64,000 nt of DNA from CAJCJE01 sp963818685 (GTDB taxonomy: Bacteria > Actinomycetota > Actinomycetes > Mycobacteriales > Pseudonocardiaceae): NCBI GenBank assembly GCA_963818685.1, contig CAWFTJ010000004.1, positions 682,001-746,000 on the forward strand, in the 5' to 3' direction. Within the stretch, counting starts at the first letter, position 1, and each line of letters starts with the position of its first letter. Shown here in pieces: positions 44,008-52,440 of this stretch. The notes beneath the pieces were generated by a model. That model was not told the DNA's origin, did not search any database, and saw only the letters and a list, made by a program, of their open reading frames with translations. The translations under genes and the position numbers were made by a program.

Positions 44008-44901
44008 CTAACCCGACAGTCCGATGTCGAACTCCGCCCCGGTCCACGGTAGCGGCACGACCAGGCACGGACCGCCGACGAAAAGGCCGCCGTCCACGCC
44101 GAGCACCTTGCCCTCGGCGTACAGATATGGTTCGTCTACTTCGTCCGGTTGGATGCCGAGTTGGTCGGCGATGACGCTGTGGCCGTGCACGATCTGCTCG
44201 CCGCCGAGGCTGCCCAGCATCTGGTCGGCCACCTCCGGCCCGTGTGGACCGCGGAACGCGTAGCGGGTGGTCATCCTGCGCCAGCACTCCCACCACTCGG
44301 TGATGTCGTCGCCGGCCAGCACCTCCGCAACGCCGGCGTTGATCTCCTCGATGGTGTCGCCCCAGCTGAAGTACTCGACCGTGTCCGAGTGCATCAACAG
44401 ATGCTTGCCGGCGAGCGCGAGCACCGGGCGGGTGATCAGCCACTCGACGTGCTCGTCGGTCAGGGCCTCCTGGTCGGTCTCCTGACCGCCGTTGAGCCGC
44501 CAGCTGCGTTCGAAGCTGCGCGGGCCGAACTCGGAGGGCACTTCCTTGTCGCCGAAGCGGTGCATGCCCAGTGCGAGGATCTCGTGGTTGCCGAGCAGGG
44601 CGTGCACCTCGCCGCCCTGTTCGGAGGCTTCGTCGGCCAACCGCATGACCAGGTCGAGCACGCCGGAGCCGTCCGGGCCCCTGTCGAAGAAGTCGCCGAG
44701 GAACCACAGCCGCGCGGCACCGCCGCACCAGGCTTGTCCGTCAAGCAGGCCGGTATCGGTCAACGCCTCGATCAGCTCGTCGCGGTGGCCGTGTACGTCC
44801 CCGATGACGTAGATGGTGCCTTCCGCCCCCGCGCGGTCACCCTCCTTGTCCACACCAAAACCATAGGCGCCATCCCGACCCGTTCGCCGTCCGCCCCACA
44901 T
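44008..44901 (-). CDS. PPP-family metallophosphoesterase
   Basis: 297 residues from ATG 44901; GTG 44853 (VDKEGDRAG) is a plausible shorter start. All PPP metal-site motifs are present: GDVHGH (about 34-39), GDFFDRG (about 68-74), GNHE (about 102-105), LLMHSD and VHGHSV. These bind two metals for phosphomonoester hydrolysis. Bacterial members include Ser/Thr phosphatases and Ap4A hydrolases; which applies here is open. Divergent from the P450 gene. Confidence 0.85.
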   Translation of the reverse strand: MWGGRRTGRDGAYGFGVDKEGDRAGAEGTIYVIGDVHGHRDELIEALTDTGLLDGQAWCGGAARLWFLGDFFDRGPDGSGVLDLVMRLADEASEQGGEVHALLGNHEILALGMHRFGDKEVPSEFGPRSFERSWRLNGGQETDQEALTDEHVEWLITRPVLALAGKHLLMHSDTVEYFSWGDTIEEINAGVAEVLAGDDITEWWECWRRMTTRYAFRGPHGPEVADQMLGSLGGEQIVHGHSVIADQLGIQPDEVDEPYLYAEGKVLGVDGGLFVGGPCLVVPLPWTGAEFDIGLSG

Positions 44902-44911
44902 CGGCTAAATA

Positions 44912-44917
44912 TTGACA
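44912..44917 (+). promoter_or_regulatory. -35 hexamer (TTGACA) upstream of the P450 gene
   Basis: A perfect TTGACA lies 54 bases before the P450 ATG. The -10 partner about 17-18 bases on (GAGACT/AGACTT) is poor, so the promoter may be regulated. Confidence 0.35.
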
Positions 44918-44970
44918 GCTACTCCTTTTTGGAGGAGACTTTCATTAGTCATCGATCTGAGGGGGTTGGT

Positions 44971-46173
44971 ATGACGAAACCACTGGAATACCCGTTGGCC
45001 CGGCGCTGCCCGATCGACCCGCCAGAGGACTACGCACGGCTGCGTGCGGAAGAACCGATCACCAGGGTGGTGCTCCCCACCGGGCAGGAGGTGTGGCTGG
45101 TCACCCAGTACGCGCACGTCCGCGCCCTGCTCACCGACGGCAGGCTCAGCTCAGACCGCGGCGACCCCAGGTTCCCGCTGCGCGCACCGGTGCAGGACGA
45201 GCTGCGGAAGGGGTTCGCCGATGTCGGCAAGGCCCTGATCGGCCTGGACCTGCCGGAACACAGCGCGCCGAGGCGGATGGTGGTCAACGAGTTCACCGTG
45301 CGCAGGATCAACGAACTCCGCCCGCGCATCCAGGAGATCGTGGACGAGCGGATCGACGCGATGCTGGCCAGGGGCACCGAGGCCGACCTGTTCGCCGACC
45401 TGGCCGCGCCCGTGCCGGCCATGGTGATCAGTGAACTGCTCGGCGTTCCCGACGAGCGGCGGTCGTTCTTCCAGGAGCAGACCCAGATCCTGGTGCGCCC
45501 GAGCAGCACGAGGGAGCAGATGGCCGCGGCGAGCGAGGCGCTCAACGAGTTCATGGACGACCTGATCACCGGCAAGGAACGCGACCCTGGCGACGACCTG
45601 CTCGGCAGGCTGATCGTGCGCAATAGGGAAACCGGCGTGTTCACCCACGAACTGCTGGTCGGCATGGCCATGCTGCTGCTGGTCGCCGGCCACGAGACCA
45701 CCTCGAACATGATCGCGCTGGGCACCATCGCGCTGCTCCGCGAGCCGGGCGCGTTCGCCGAACTTCGCGACGATCCCGACCTGGTTGTCAAGACAATCGA
45801 GGAGATGCTGCGCTACCAGCCGATCATCGACAGCCTTGCGCGTTTCGCCAAGGCGGACATCGAGATCGGCGGGGTCACCATCAAGGCGGGCGACGGGGTG
45901 ATGCTCTCGCTCGGCTCGGCCAACCGGGACGACGCGAGCTTCCCGGACGCGGCCGAGTTCGACGTGCACCGAGGCGACCGGCACCACGTGTCCTTCGGCT
46001 ACGGCATCCACCAGTGCCTCGGCCAGAACCTGGCAAGGGCCGAACTGGAGATCACCTTCCGCACCCTGTTGCGCCGGATCCCGACGCTGCGGCTCGCCGT
46101 GGACATCGCCGACCTGCCCTACAAGGACTCCGTCGCGATCAGCGGTGTGTACCGGCTACCGGTCGCGTGGTGA
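44971..46173 (+). CDS. Cytochrome P450
   Basis: 400 residues from ATG 44971, with GAGGGGG upstream; the longer frame from 44149 is antisense to the phosphatase and rejected. P450 signatures: I-helix AGHETT (239-244), EEMLR with Glu278 and Arg281, and the haem loop FGYGIHQCLG with Cys349. Typical of soluble actinobacterial CYP105/107-like enzymes that hydroxylate small molecules using ferredoxin. No ferredoxin or biosynthetic cluster is adjacent, so the substrate is unknown. Convergent with the HAD gene, overlapping by 18 bases. Confidence 0.92.
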   Translation: MTKPLEYPLARRCPIDPPEDYARLRAEEPITRVVLPTGQEVWLVTQYAHVRALLTDGRLSSDRGDPRFPLRAPVQDELRKGFADVGKALIGLDLPEHSAPRRMVVNEFTVRRINELRPRIQEIVDERIDAMLARGTEADLFADLAAPVPAMVISELLGVPDERRSFFQEQTQILVRPSSTREQMAAASEALNEFMDDLITGKERDPGDDLLGRLIVRNRETGVFTHELLVGMAMLLLVAGHETTSNMIALGTIALLREPGAFAELRDDPDLVVKTIEEMLRYQPIIDSLARFAKADIEIGGVTIKAGDGVMLSLGSANRDDASFPDAAEFDVHRGDRHHVSFGYGIHQCLGQNLARAELEITFRTLLRRIPTLRLAVDIADLPYKDSVAISGVYRLPVAW

Positions 46174-46962
46174 GCTGAACGGGTCGGCAACGCGTCCGAT
46201 CAGGTCGGCGACCGAGTCGAGCACGAGCGAGGGTCGGTAGGGGAAGCGTTCCTCCGTGCCGGCGGTGGAAATCCCGGACAGCACCAGGATGGTCTGCAGG
46301 CCGGCCTCAAGACCGGACCGCACGTCGGTGTCCATCCGGTCGCCGATCATCAGCGTGTTCTCCGAGTGCGTGCCCAGCGCGCGCAGCGCGGAACGCATCA
46401 TCAACGGGTTGGGTTTGCCGACGTAGTACGGTTCCCGGCCGGTCGCCCGCTCGATCAGCGCGGCGACCGCGCCGGTCGCCGGCAGCAGGCCCTCGCGGCT
46501 CGGCCCGGTCTCGTCCGGATTGGTCGCTATGAACCGGGCGCCGCCCTCAACAAGCCGGATCGCCTTGGTGATCGACTCGAAGCTGTACGTGCGGGTCTCG
46601 CCGAGCACCACGTAGTCCGGGTCGCTGTCGGTCATCACGTAGCCGATGTTGTGCAGGGCCGTGGTGAGCCCGGCCTCGCCGATCACATAGGCCGACCCGC
46701 CCGGCCGCTGCGAGTCGAGGAACTTGGCGGTGGCCAGCGCCGAGGTCCAGATCGACGACTCGGGAATGTCCAGCCCGGTGCGCAGCAGCCGCGCGCGCAG
46801 GTCACGGGCGGTGTAGATCGAGTTGTTGGTGAGCACCAGGAACGGGATCTGTTCGGCCACCAGTTCGGCGAGGAACTTGTCGACCCCCGGAATCAGGTGC
46901 TCCTCGTGCACGAGGACACCGTCCATGTCCATCAGGTAGTTCCAGCGCTTCGGCTCGGTCAT
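46156..46962 (-). CDS. HAD-IIA family hydrolase (NagD-like)
   Basis: 268 residues from ATG 46962, overlapping the modBC stop (ATGA). HAD motifs: LMDMDGVLVHE with nucleophile Asp12 and Asp14, LTNNS (motif II), GKPNPLMMRSAL (motif III Lys) and MIGDRMDTDV (motif IV). NagD-like phosphatases of subfamily IIA act on sugar phosphates or nucleotides. Coupling to the molybdate transporter is unexpected; a role in cofactor or phosphate housekeeping is speculative. Upstream frame to 47184 overlaps modBC and is rejected. Confidence 0.88.
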   Translation of the reverse strand: MTEPKRWNYLMDMDGVLVHEEHLIPGVDKFLAELVAEQIPFLVLTNNSIYTARDLRARLLRTGLDIPESSIWTSALATAKFLDSQRPGGSAYVIGEAGLTTALHNIGYVMTDSDPDYVVLGETRTYSFESITKAIRLVEGGARFIATNPDETGPSREGLLPATGAVAALIERATGREPYYVGKPNPLMMRSALRALGTHSENTLMIGDRMDTDVRSGLEAGLQTILVLSGISTAGTEERFPYRPSLVLDSVADLIGRVADPFSSPRDR

Positions 46963-48803
46963 GCCCCTATGATCCCCGGCCACACCGTGAGCGCATCCGG
47001 TGGTATGACCACCCCCACGTTCGACCCGACCGCCAACCCGTGCCCGTTCGCCGTGGTCGCGGCCAGTTCGCCGCCGCCATCCAGTTCCAGCGTCAGCTCG
47101 GTGACCGGTCCCAGCGCGACCACGTCCAGCACGGTCGCCGGATGCCCGCTCCCGTCCACCCGCACGTCCTCCGGTCGCACGCACCAGGCCACCTCGGTGC
47201 CCGGCGCGGCGGGCGGCCGCGCCAGCGGGATGTCCAGCGCGCCCGCGCGCAGCCCGGTCTCGGTGAGCGTGCCGGTGCCGAGATTGCGGATGCCGAGCAG
47301 GCGCGCGGCCTGCGGGGTGGCCGGATGGGCGAGCACCGTGTGCGTCCGCCCGGCCTGCAACACGCGGCCGTCCTCGATCAGCATCACCTCATCGGCCAGC
47401 AGCGCCGCCTCCTCCGGGTCGTGCGTGACCAGCACGGTGGTCAGCGCGGTCTCCCGTTGCATGGTGCGCAGGACCCGACGCAGCTCGTCGCGGACCGGCG
47501 TGTCCAGCCCGGTGAACGGCTCGTCGAGCAGCAGCATGGCAGGCTGCCGCACCAGTGCCCGCGCCATCGCGACCCTGCGCCCCTGACCACCGGAGAGCTG
47601 GTTCGGGTAGCGGTCAGCGAGGCCGTCCAGTTTCAGCCGGGACAACCAGTACGCGCCCAGGGCCGGATCCGCGCCGATGCCGAAGGTGATCTGCTCCCAG
47701 ACTCGCAGGTGCGGCACGAGCGTCGAGTCCTGCGGCAGGTAGCCGATGCCGCGCCGCTCCGCTGGCAGCCCGCCGACCTCGACCCCGTCCAGCCGCACCG
47801 AACCCGACTCCGGCCGCAGCAGCCCGGCCAGCATGCGCAGCGTCGCCGACTTGCCGGCACCCGACGCGCCGAGCAGCGCGAGATGCCGGCCGGTCCCGCT
47901 GTGCGCGACGTGCACCCGGAACTCGCCGAGCGTCGCGGTCAGCTCGAAGTCAAGCCGTGGGCTGGTCGCGGTGGTCGGCGGGCGCGGCTCTGGCAGGTCG
48001 ATGGCGGCACGACGGTGCACCCGCCGGGTCGGCCAGCGGTCCGCGAGCAGCAACACGATCAAGGCAGCGCCGAGCGTGACCGCGACCGGGACCGTGGTCG
48101 CGTCCAACCCGCTGCTGCTGAACTGCACATAGGTGAACACCGGCAGCGAGTACGGGTGATACGCGAGCACGACGGTGGCGCCGAACTCGCCGAACGCGCG
48201 CAGCCAGGCCAACAACATGCCCGCGCGCACCCCGCGACCGGCACTCGGCAACGCCACCCGCAACGCGCGCGATGCCGCGCCGTGTCCGAGCGTTGCCGCC
48301 ACGTCCTCCAGCGCCGGATCGACCGAGGCGAACGCGGCCCGCGCGGAGACAACAAGAAACGGTGCGGCGACGAAGATCTGGGCGAGCACGATGCCGGTCA
48401 TGTCGTCGGTCAGCGTGCCGCCGAACAACTCGCCGAACGGACCGTACGGTCCGACCAGGAAGACCAGCAGGATACCGCTCATCAGCGGCGGCAACGCGAG
48501 CGGCAACTGCACCAGCACGCCGATCACGGTCGCGGTGCGACCGCGTGAGTGCGCGAGCAGATAGCCGAGCGGAACGCCGAGCACCGTCACCACGACGGTG
48601 GCGATGCTCGCGGTCGCCACCGAGATCCACAACGCGTCGCCGACGCCGGGCGCGGCCAGGTCCGACGGATCGGTGCCGGGGATGCGCACGACGAACGCGA
48701 CCAGCGGCACCAACAGGTACAGCAGAAGCAGCGCCGCCAACCACGGCAGCGGCGTGCGGAGCAGGGGCGTACGGAACGGGCTCGACCCGCTACTTGCCGG
48801 CAA
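46959..48803 (-). CDS. modBC: Molybdate ABC transporter, permease and ATPase fused (ModB-ModC)
   Basis: 614 residues starting at TTG 48803 inside the end of modA; no better start is visible. Residues 1-280 are the ModB-type permease (about six membrane segments; loop DVAATLGHGAAS resembles the EAA motif). Residues 290-530 are the ATPase: Walker A GASGAGKS, signature LSGGQGRRVAMARAL, Walker B LLLDEPF, and H-loop THDPEEA. A TOBE-like domain ends the protein (VRPEDVRVDG onward). Fusions of ModB and ModC occur in some bacteria and enforce 1:1 stoichiometry. Imports molybdate (perhaps tungstate) for the molybdenum cofactor. Confidence 0.9.
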   Translation of the reverse strand: MPASSGSSPFRTPLLRTPLPWLAALLLLYLLVPLVAFVVRIPGTDPSDLAAPGVGDALWISVATASIATVVVTVLGVPLGYLLAHSRGRTATVIGVLVQLPLALPPLMSGILLVFLVGPYGPFGELFGGTLTDDMTGIVLAQIFVAAPFLVVSARAAFASVDPALEDVAATLGHGAASRALRVALPSAGRGVRAGMLLAWLRAFGEFGATVVLAYHPYSLPVFTYVQFSSSGLDATTVPVAVTLGAALIVLLLADRWPTRRVHRRAAIDLPEPRPPTTATSPRLDFELTATLGEFRVHVAHSGTGRHLALLGASGAGKSATLRMLAGLLRPESGSVRLDGVEVGGLPAERRGIGYLPQDSTLVPHLRVWEQITFGIGADPALGAYWLSRLKLDGLADRYPNQLSGGQGRRVAMARALVRQPAMLLLDEPFTGLDTPVRDELRRVLRTMQRETALTTVLVTHDPEEAALLADEVMLIEDGRVLQAGRTHTVLAHPATPQAARLLGIRNLGTGTLTETGLRAGALDIPLARPPAAPGTEVAWCVRPEDVRVDGSGHPATVLDVVALGPVTELTLELDGGGELAATTANGHGLAVGSNVGVVIPPDALTVWPGIIGA

Positions 48804-49653
48804 GAACGCCCTGCAAACCGGCCGGCTCCTTGGCCGAGGACCCGGTCACCTTGATCGGCTGCACGTCGAGGCCGTGCTTGCGCAGCAAGGCGAGGCCGTC
48901 GCTGCCAAGCAGGTAGTTCACGAAGCTGACCGCACCTGGCTCGTTCGGGGCCCTGTTCAGCACGGTCACCGTGTAGGTGGCCTTGAGTTTCACGCTGCCC
49001 AGCGTGACGGTGGGGATCTTCGCGTCCGCGGCCTCACTGGAGTAGAAGAAGCCGGCGTCCAGTTGACCGGACTGCAACCGGCCGACGAGCTGCTCCTCCG
49101 GGAACACCTGCGCCGCGGTGGCCGGCAGGTTCACCGCCTGCAACGCCTGCGCGCCGAGCTTGCCCTTCGGGTCGAGCTTCGGGTCGGTGCTGCCGAACAG
49201 GAACCCGGGCTCGGTGATGACCTGCTGCCACGGCTTGGTCTTCAGGTCGTTGGCGAACTTGCTGTTCGGGTTGTACCCGATCACCAGCGGCGCGGTCGCG
49301 AACGTCGCGTACCAGTCCTCCCAGTCGCCGTTGGCCGCGCCCATCAGGCCCTTGTTCGCGTCCGTGCTGGCGCTGATGAAGACGTCGGCCTGCTTCACCT
49401 TGCCCTTGATGTCGCTGACCAGCGCGGTCGAGCCGGCGGGCGTGCCATCGAACTCGACGCCGCTGGCTTCGGTGTACGCGGAACCGAGATCCTTTTCCAT
49501 CAGGTTCGCCAGCGAACCGGCGTAGAGCACCTGCACCTTGCCGGAGGGCTTGGGTGGCGCCGACGACGTGCTGCCGGCGGAACTCCCGGACCCTCCCCCG
49601 CAGCCCGTGAGTAAGGCCGCGCCCGCGACCAGCACCACGGCAAGCTTCTTCAC
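48790..49653 (-). CDS. modA: Molybdate-binding lipoprotein
   Basis: 287 residues from GTG 49653, 7 nt after GGAGG. Lipobox LLTGC gives lipidated Cys18, then a Gly/Ser-rich tether and a type II periplasmic-binding domain: VLYAGSLANLM, ASTDANKGLM and VGRLQSGQLDAGFFYSSE, as in ModA/WtpA-like proteins that coordinate the oxyanion through Ser and backbone amides. It starts by a GTGA overlap with the regulator gene and its end overlaps the modBC start by 14 bases. Confidence 0.9.
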   Translation of the reverse strand: MKKLAVVLVAGAALLTGCGGGSGSSAGSTSSAPPKPSGKVQVLYAGSLANLMEKDLGSAYTEASGVEFDGTPAGSTALVSDIKGKVKQADVFISASTDANKGLMGAANGDWEDWYATFATAPLVIGYNPNSKFANDLKTKPWQQVITEPGFLFGSTDPKLDPKGKLGAQALQAVNLPATAAQVFPEEQLVGRLQSGQLDAGFFYSSEAADAKIPTVTLGSVKLKATYTVTVLNRAPNEPGAVSFVNYLLGSDGLALLRKHGLDVQPIKVTGSSAKEPAGLQGVLAGK

Positions 49654-50054
49654 GATCGGCCTCCTGGCGTTTCGATGACGACATGGGTCGACTTCACGAC
49701 CGCGACCGCGAGCACGCCGGGTTCGAGACCGAGTTCCTCGACCGCCTCCGCGCTCATCAGCGACACCACCCGGTGCGGCCCGCACTGCATCTCGACCTTG
49801 GCCATGACCTTGTCGGCGATCACCTCGGTGACCAGGCCGACGAACTGGTTGCGCGCCGAGCGCCCCACTCCGGTCGGATCCGCCACGTCCGCGGCCTGCT
49901 TCTTGGCGAAGGCAGCCAGGTCGGCACCCTCGACCACCTTGCGTCCTGCCGCGTCGGTACCGGAGGTGAGCAGGCCGGCGTCGACCCACCTGCGTACGGT
50001 GTCGTCACTGACCCCGAGCAGCCGGGCGGCCTCAGAAAGTCGAAATTGCGGCAC
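49650..50054 (-). CDS. HTH-TOBE molybdate-responsive regulator
   Basis: 134 residues from GTG 50054. An N-terminal MerR/excisionase-type HTH (FRLSEAARLLGVSDDTVRRWVDAG, part) is followed by a TOBE/Mop domain (about 66-132, SARNQFVGLVTEV to VVKSTHVVIE), which binds molybdate. This combination acts like a compact ModE, switching uptake genes by molybdate level. It heads the mod operon. A dyad inside its own promoter indicates autorepression. GTGA overlap with modA. Confidence 0.85.
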   Translation of the reverse strand: MPQFRLSEAARLLGVSDDTVRRWVDAGLLTSGTDAAGRKVVEGADLAAFAKKQAADVADPTGVGRSARNQFVGLVTEVIADKVMAKVEMQCGPHRVVSLMSAEAVEELGLEPGVLAVAVVKSTHVVIETPGGRS

Positions 50055-50061
50055 GCGCGAG

Positions 50062-50091
50062 ACAATATCGCCGCGAACACGGCGATGTCAT
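50062..50091 (-). promoter_or_regulatory. Promoter of the molybdate operon with a dyad in the spacer
   Basis: On the minus strand, -35 ATGACA (50091-50086) and -10 TATTGT (50067-50062) are 18 bp apart; the -10 ends 7 nt before GTG 50054, so the mRNA is probably leaderless. ATCGCCG (50067-50073) and CGGCGAT (50080-50086), read on the plus strand, fill the spacer as an inverted repeat. An outer pair, GAGACA (50059-50064) and TGTCTC (50091-50096), brackets it. This is an ideal repressor site for the HTH-TOBE protein. Confidence 0.7.
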
Positions 50092-50111
50092 GTCTCAGTT
50101 GTGTGAGGCTG

Positions 50112-50606
50112 TCAGTTGCGCGCGGCGAGGCGGTGCGCCTCGGACTGGAGCACGCTGATCATCTCGGTGATGTAGCGCTCGATCGCCTTCAGCTCGTCCG
50201 AGCTGTAGCTGGCCAGGGCACGGTCGAGGGCACGCCAGAGGCCGTCGAACGCGTCGCCGTAGGCGGTGAGGTTGCTCTTGGACACCTCGACCAGCACCTT
50301 GCGCCGATCGTGCGGGTCGCGGACCCGGCGCACGTAGCCCGCGCGTTCGAGGCGGTCGATCACACCGGTCACCGCGCCGGTGGACAGACCGGACTGCTCG
50401 GCGATCTGACCCGCGGTCAGCGGATGGTCCGCGCGCAGCGCGAGGTCGAGGCACTTGTGGTCGGTCGGGGACAGCCCGACCTGCTCGGCGACCTGGGCGT
50501 GGAAGAACACGGTCGCTCCGCTGAGTTCACGGGACAGGGCGGCCAGACGTTCCTTGACGTCCTGCGGGACCGATCCTTCGCCCGATGAGTGAACTGTGCC
50601 TGTCAT
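50112..50606 (-). CDS. MarR-family transcriptional regulator
   Basis: 164 residues from ATG 50606. Winged HTH: LTAGQIAEQSGLSTGAVTGVIDRLE (part) and the wing DPHDRRKVLVEV are typical MarR. It lies upstream of the mod operon but is separated from it by the mod promoter. A 15-bp palindrome overlapping its own -10 box suggests autorepression. Other targets cannot be deduced; the divergent neighbour is moaA, 224 bases away. Confidence 0.88.
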   Translation of the reverse strand: MTGTVHSSGEGSVPQDVKERLAALSRELSGATVFFHAQVAEQVGLSPTDHKCLDLALRADHPLTAGQIAEQSGLSTGAVTGVIDRLERAGYVRRVRDPHDRRKVLVEVSKSNLTAYGDAFDGLWRALDRALASYSSDELKAIERYITEMISVLQSEAHRLAARN

Positions 50607-50613
50607 ACAAATA

Positions 50614-50629
50614 ATCTTAGCAACTAAGA
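50614..50629 (-). promoter_or_regulatory. -10 box and MarR-type operator of the 50.1-kb regulator
   Basis: TCTTAG-CAA-CTAAGA (50615-50629) is a perfect palindrome. On the minus strand TAAGAT (50619-50614) is a good -10 box that ends 7 nt before ATG 50606, so a leaderless, self-repressed transcript is likely. Confidence 0.65.
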
Positions 50630-50714
50630 GGCTAGTGCGCTAACACACGGACGTATTCGACCCGACTCGACGCAGACTCATGCCGTGATCGAGCCGTGAC
50701 GGGTAACGAACCGT

Positions 50715-50750
50715 GCCTGCGGTGCCAGGATCGCGGCTACTGCCGCAGGC
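50715..50750. other. Inverted repeat in the moaA upstream region
   Basis: GCCTGCGG (50715-50722) pairs perfectly with CCGCAGGC (50743-50750), extendable by G-T pairs. It lies upstream of the predicted moaA transcription start, so it is more likely a DNA site or terminator of an unseen transcript than an RNA leader. Confidence 0.4.
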
Positions 50751-50817
50751 GCGGAACACGAGCCAGGTCACACCGTTTGGTGCGTTGTCGGCCCGGTTGA
50801 ACGTCCGAGCTGGCGGC

Positions 50818-50823
50818 TAGGCT
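50818..50823 (+). promoter_or_regulatory. Probable -10 box (TAGGCT) of leaderless moaA
   Basis: TAGGCT ends 7 nt before GTG 50831; a GGTTGA -35-like hexamer lies 17 bp upstream of it (50795-50800). Confidence 0.55.
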
Positions 50824-50830
50824 CGTTGAT

Positions 50831-51889
50831 GTGACTTCGGTTGACCTCGGTATTCCGGTCGTGCCGAGCACGACGACGACCCTGATCCGGCCCGACACAC
50901 CGGCCCTTGTGGACTCCTTCGGCCGGGTCGCCACCGACCTGCGCGTGTCGTTGACCGACCGCTGCAACCTGCGCTGCACGTACTGCATGCCGGCGGAGGG
51001 TCTGGACTGGCTGCCCGGCTCGGACCTGCTCTCCGACGACGAGCTGATCCGGCTGGTGCACATCGCGGTGACCATGCTCGGCGTCACCGACGTCCGGTTC
51101 ACCGGCGGCGAGCCGCTGCTGCGCAAGGGCGTCGAGCAGATCATCGCGGCGAGCGCGGCGCTCCAGCCGCGACCTCGGATCTCCATGACCACCAACGGAA
51201 TCAGCCTCACCCGCAGGGCGAAGGCACTGGTGGCGGCCGGACTCGACCGGATCAACGTGTCGCTGGACACCTTGCGGCAGGACCGGTTCAAGACCATCAC
51301 CAGGCGCGACCGGCTCGACGACGTGCTCGACGGACTCGCGGCCGCCAAGGCCGCCGGGCTGTCACCGGTGAAAGTGAACGCAGTACTGCTGCGCGGCGTG
51401 AACGAGGACGAGGCCGCCGATCTGCTGGAGTACTGTCTGCGCAACGGTTACCAACTGCGTTTCATCGAGCAGATGCCGCTCGATCCCCAGCACGGCTGGA
51501 ACCGCGCGAACATGATCACGGCCGAGGAGATCCTTTCGTTGCTTGGCAGCCGATTCCGGCTCACCCCGAGCCCGTCCCCGCGCGGCGGCGCGCCCGCCGA
51601 GAAGTGGGTGGTCGACGGTGGGCCGGGCGAGGTCGGCGTGATCGGCTCGGTGACCCGGCCGTTCTGCGGTGACTGCGAACGCACCCGGCTGACCGCCGAC
51701 GGCCAGATGCGCAACTGTCTTTTCGCCCAAGGGGAAACGGATCTACGCGCCGCGCTGCGCTCCGGCGCCGACGACGAGCGAATCGCGGCGCTGTGGCGGG
51801 GCGGCATGTGGACCAAGTTGGCCGGACACGAGATCAACGCCGACGGCTTCGCCCAGCCGATTCGGCCGATGAGCGCCATCGGAGGGTGA
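50831..51889 (+). CDS. moaA: GTP 3',8-cyclase MoaA (molybdenum cofactor step 1)
   Basis: 352 residues from GTG 50831. Radical-SAM cluster motif with Cys45, Cys49, Cys52 (RCNLRCTYC), then FTGGEPLL, and a C-terminal second cluster site (FCGDCERTRL then NCLF). The terminal GG (SAIGG) is the conserved tail needed in MoaA. Converts GTP to 3',8-cyclo-H2GTP. moaD follows after 3 bases. Corresponds to moaA2 (Rv0869c). Confidence 0.95.
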   Translation: MTSVDLGIPVVPSTTTTLIRPDTPALVDSFGRVATDLRVSLTDRCNLRCTYCMPAEGLDWLPGSDLLSDDELIRLVHIAVTMLGVTDVRFTGGEPLLRKGVEQIIAASAALQPRPRISMTTNGISLTRRAKALVAAGLDRINVSLDTLRQDRFKTITRRDRLDDVLDGLAAAKAAGLSPVKVNAVLLRGVNEDEAADLLEYCLRNGYQLRFIEQMPLDPQHGWNRANMITAEEILSLLGSRFRLTPSPSPRGGAPAEKWVVDGGPGEVGVIGSVTRPFCGDCERTRLTADGQMRNCLFAQGETDLRAALRSGADDERIAALWRGGMWTKLAGHEINADGFAQPIRPMSAIGG

Positions 51890-51892
51890 GCA

Positions 51893-52159
51893 GTGTTGAC
51901 GGTTCGGGTCCGTTACTTCGCGGGCGCGCGCGCAGCGGCCGGTGTCGAGGAGGAACAGGTCACCCTGCCGTCATCGCCCAGTGTGGACCGCACTGTGGAG
52001 GATGTGCTCCATCTTCTTCGCGAGCGACGTGGACACGGCTTCGCCAAGATCCTCACGGGGTGCAGCTTCCTACTCGACGGAGTCGCGGTCCGCGATCGCG
52101 CGACCACCGTGCCGGACAAGGCCGATCTGGACGTGCTGCCGCCCTTCGCCGGTGGCTGA
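51893..52159 (+). CDS. moaD: Molybdopterin synthase small subunit MoaD
   Basis: 88 residues from GTG 51893, with GGAGGG at 51881-51886 within the moaA end. Ubiquitin-like beta-grasp protein (VRVRYFAGARAAAG) ending in the double glycine (PPFAGG) that becomes the thiocarboxylate sulphur donor. Works with the MoaE half of the 53.3-kb fusion protein. Corresponds to moaD2 (Rv0868c). Confidence 0.93.
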   Translation: MLTVRVRYFAGARAAAGVEEEQVTLPSSPSVDRTVEDVLHLLRERRGHGFAKILTGCSFLLDGVAVRDRATTVPDKADLDVLPPFAGG

Positions 52160-52349
52160 ACGCGCTTGATCCACGCACGAGAGCGCACGAATTTCCGGCA
52201 TTTCACTAATGGCTCAACCGGGTGGTACACGTGAGCCAAGTCGCAAAAACCGGTGACATTCCGTGATGTATCTCGGTCAGGACACGGGGAGATAACGACC
52301 CGCTGAGCTGCGAAAACAAGGCAGATCGGGAGGGGTTGCGGCACGTTAC

Positions 52350-52365
52350 CGTGATAACGGTCACA
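52350..52365. promoter_or_regulatory. Crp-family binding site upstream of rpfA
   Basis: C-GTGA-TAACGG-TCAC-A at 52350-52365 has perfect GTGA-N6-TCAC half-sites. An overlapping palindrome CGTTA-N6-TAACG (52344-52359) is also present. In M. tuberculosis the cAMP-receptor protein Rv3676 controls rpfA, so the site is probably functional. The rest of the 414-base gene-free stretch (52160-52573) before the riboswitch shows no gene. Confidence 0.65.
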
Positions 52366-52440
52366 GCTCGATTAATTTCCGATCTCGGCTTGGCTTACGT
52401 ACCGTCGCTATTCGGTTGGCCCCGACCAACCACGGCAGTA

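Noticed and set aside
44149..44970. N-terminal extension of the P450 frame
   Set aside because: It is antisense to the phosphatase gene and the P450 ATG at 44971 has a good ribosome site.
47040..48548. 502-codon plus-strand frame across modBC
   Set aside because: Low-complexity Arg/Gln/His sequence; the minus strand carries all ABC motifs.
50631..50830. Molybdenum cofactor riboswitch before moaA
   Set aside because: Only one simple inverted repeat is present and the likely transcription start lies at the start codon, leaving no leader RNA.
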